Translations under genes and position numbers: made by a program
NCBI GenBank assembly: GCA_021819025.1
Contig: JAKASN010000158.1
Coordinates: 1 to 5,573, forward strand
Origin: Actinomycetes bacterium
GTDB taxonomy: Bacteria; Actinomycetota; Acidimicrobiia; Acidimicrobiales; Acidimicrobiaceae
Length of the DNA stretch: 5,573 nt
Reading direction: 5' to 3'
Shown here: in pieces, positions 4,648 to 5,573 of the stretch
Layout: each line of letters opens with the position of its first letter
Numbering within the stretch: position 1 is the first letter of the stretch
Notes under the pieces: model-generated
Seen by the model: the letters and a program-made list of their open reading frames with translations, nothing else
Database searches by the model: none
Told to the model about the DNA's origin: nothing

Positions 4648-5235
4648 GCTCTCAAAGGGCTCCCTCGGCAAGCAAAGTTGTGCTCTAGTGTTGACCTGGG
4701 CTTTGATGGGGTGCTAAGCGCTGCGCTCGTTTGAGGGCGTGCCGCTTATGAGGCGTTGGTGTCTTTAAGGTAATTGGAGTTGCCTCGCCAGCGGGTCTGG
4801 GCCTTACTGGTTGATGAGGCGAAGCTCCTCAAGGACTTGATTGGCACGACACCCAAAGTGCAGACGAGCCCGATCTTGCGGGTTTTTCCTACTAGTAACG
4901 CTCCCAATGCTTTCGAGGTTTCCCGACGAGAAGGTCACGAAGTTCGAACCAAGGTTCGGCTTGGCGACACGATGCTCCTCGTGAAACGGCGTTCTGGCAC
5001 GAAGATTCCTCAGGGTTGCAAATTCGCGAGGGTATTGGCCATTGCATCACGAATGCGCTTGGTCGCTCGCAGATCTTGTTATCCCACGGCGGGCCGGAGC
5101 TTGGCGCTGAGTTGGAATCTCGCAATCTCGGCTGGCTTGGCGTCGTCGGGGGCTAGACGATGCCTTTGCCAAAATCGACGCCTGCTCAGTTTCGCCCGAT
5201 GTCCTAGGTGGTCGCCTGCATTGGACACGCGATGC
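4648..5235. other. long stretch without a convincing intact gene
   Basis: About 590 bp between the palindrome and the end of the dipeptidase gene. Open frames on both strands (for example 4774-5322 plus, 4892-5125 minus) give products with no motif or family character that I recognise. The part from about 4841 to 5235 may hold a frameshifted remnant, listed separately. A 6-bp inverted repeat TAAGCG (4715-4720) / CGCTTA (4743-4748) and a TTGACC box at 4691-4696 are present, but do not make a clear promoter or insertion-sequence end. Confidence 0.5.
4841..5235 (+). pseudogene. possible frameshifted gene remnant, function unknown
   Basis: Three open segments in two plus-strand frames join end to end into one protein-like text. 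The first (frame of 4841, stop near 4979) includes FPDEKVTKFEPRFGLATRC. The second (open 4896-5153) includes RETAFWHEDSSGLQIREGIG and ILLSHGGPELGAELESRNLG, ending at TAG 5154-5156. The third (frame of 5159) includes DAFAKIDACSVSPDVLGGRL. The second junction falls at a G5 run (5148-5152), a typical slip site. Third-position GC and residue make-up look gene-like, but I do not recognise the family. The codon-register antisense frame is also fairly open, interrupted by three stops, so strand is uncertain. Chance open frames in GC-rich DNA are a real alternative. Confidence 0.25.
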
Positions 5236-5573
5236 TCAACCGCAAGCCGAGCGGATAACTCTTATGGCGTTAGCTCCCAGGATCGCATTCGCTTCACTTT
5301 GGTGAAATCCCTTCTCAAGTAGAGCCTCCTCGATAAGCGCGAACTGCTGGTATCGGGTCATTACGGGTTTAAAGTTGGCATCCATGTCGGTTCCGATTCC
5401 AACATGGGGCGTGCCGACGACGTCAACGAGGCGCACAATCTCCTCGACAAAGTCTGGAAACGTTTTTGAGGCGATACCGGCGGGCCAAGCTCCGATGACT
5501 CCTCCCGCACCGGCGACGGCTTTAGCCAAGTCTTTGCTGATCAACCTTGGATGGTCATGTCCGGGACTCTGGA
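5236..5573 (-). CDS. membrane dipeptidase (peptidase M19 family), C-terminal part, 5' end outside window
   Basis: Only the last 111 residues are visible. The frame is open to the window edge and stops at TGA 5236-5238. The family (renal dipeptidase-like, amidohydrolase superfamily, binuclear zinc) hydrolyses dipeptides; some members act on D-amino-acid or other unusual dipeptides. Visible family landmarks: HPR followed by a helix and GGVIGAWPAG, matching the HPRN...GGVVG region whose Arg contacts substrate, then VGTPHVGIGTDMDA, matching the GIGGDFDG strand with the substrate-binding Asp. The C-terminal NAILGANAIRVIR matches the usual GGNFLRVL ending. The zinc-ligand histidines and the start lie upstream of the window. 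An apparent TTG start at 5544 is internal, because the homology continues upstream of it. No terminator is seen directly after the stop. Confidence 0.85.
   Translation of the reverse strand, partial: QSPGHDHPRLISKDLAKAVAGAGGVIGAWPAGIASKTFPDFVEEIVRLVDVVGTPHVGIGTDMDANFKPVMTRYQQFALIEEALLEKGFHQSEANAILGANAIRVIRSACG

Noticed and set aside
4715..4748. TAAGCG/CGCTTA pair considered as insertion-sequence ends
   Set aside because: Six-base arms only 22 bases apart enclose no transposase and have no target duplication.
4892..5125. 77-codon minus-strand frame in the sparse region
   Set aside because: It has no motif or family likeness, no clear Shine-Dalgarno, and shares its stretch with more gene-like plus-strand text.
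5236..5322. End of the plus-strand 4774-5322 frame and of the third pseudogene segment
   Set aside because: This part is antisense to the well-supported C-terminus of the dipeptidase, so any plus-strand remnant is taken to end before 5236.
1..5573. CRISPR arrays, tandem repeats, prophage or defence systems
   Set aside because: No regularly spaced repeats, integrase, transposase, nuclease or reverse-transcriptase motifs were seen on either strand.

Overview
The window looks like part of a chromosome from a Gram-positive, actinobacterium-like organism of moderate-to-high GC. The evidence is a full-length crotonyl-CoA carboxylase/reductase of the type found in actinobacteria and alphaproteobacteria, at least two promoter/start arrangements that look leaderless, and the neighbourhood tRNA-Ser / tadA / SRP RNA that is common in Gram-positive bacteria. 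An acidimicrobial actinobacterium would fit, but that is inference from style, not a database match.

Left part (1-3218): an acyl-CoA module. A thiolase runs leftwards and is cut within a few residues of its C-terminus by the window edge. Divergent from it across 255 bp are ccr (crotonyl-CoA carboxylase/reductase) and a methylmalonyl-CoA/ethylmalonyl-CoA epimerase, 35 bp or less apart and probably one transcript. Together these are the condensation step (2 acetyl-CoA to acetoacetyl-CoA), the reductive carboxylation of crotonyl-CoA to ethylmalonyl-CoA, and the epimerisation of the product. They belong to the ethylmalonyl-CoA pathway of C2 assimilation, or to supply of C4/C5 extender units. The mutase, dehydrogenases and lyase of the pathway are not in the window.

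Middle part (3236-4187): a translation and secretion RNA block. On the minus strand the order is tRNA-Ser(GGA), tadA (tRNA A34 deaminase, TTG start with a good Shine-Dalgarno) and tRNA-Ser(CGA), possibly one transcript. Diverging from it on the plus strand is the small bacterial SRP RNA (ffs). The gap between tRNA-Ser(GGA) and ffs is only 37 bp and holds a perfect 9-bp-arm inverted repeat.

Right part (4188-5573): a sparse region. The best new item is a 52-residue cysteine-rich protein at 4386-4544. Its start codon overlaps a TACCC-N4-GGGTA palindrome resembling operators of the CsoR/RicR family (copper or persulfide sensors), and the same bases make a TANNNT -10 box seven bases before the ATG. 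A 26-bp perfect palindrome follows (terminator-like, no T tract). A stretch of about 590 bp then has no convincing intact gene and may contain a frameshifted pseudogene. The window ends inside a minus-strand membrane dipeptidase (peptidase M19), of which only the C-terminal 111 residues are visible.
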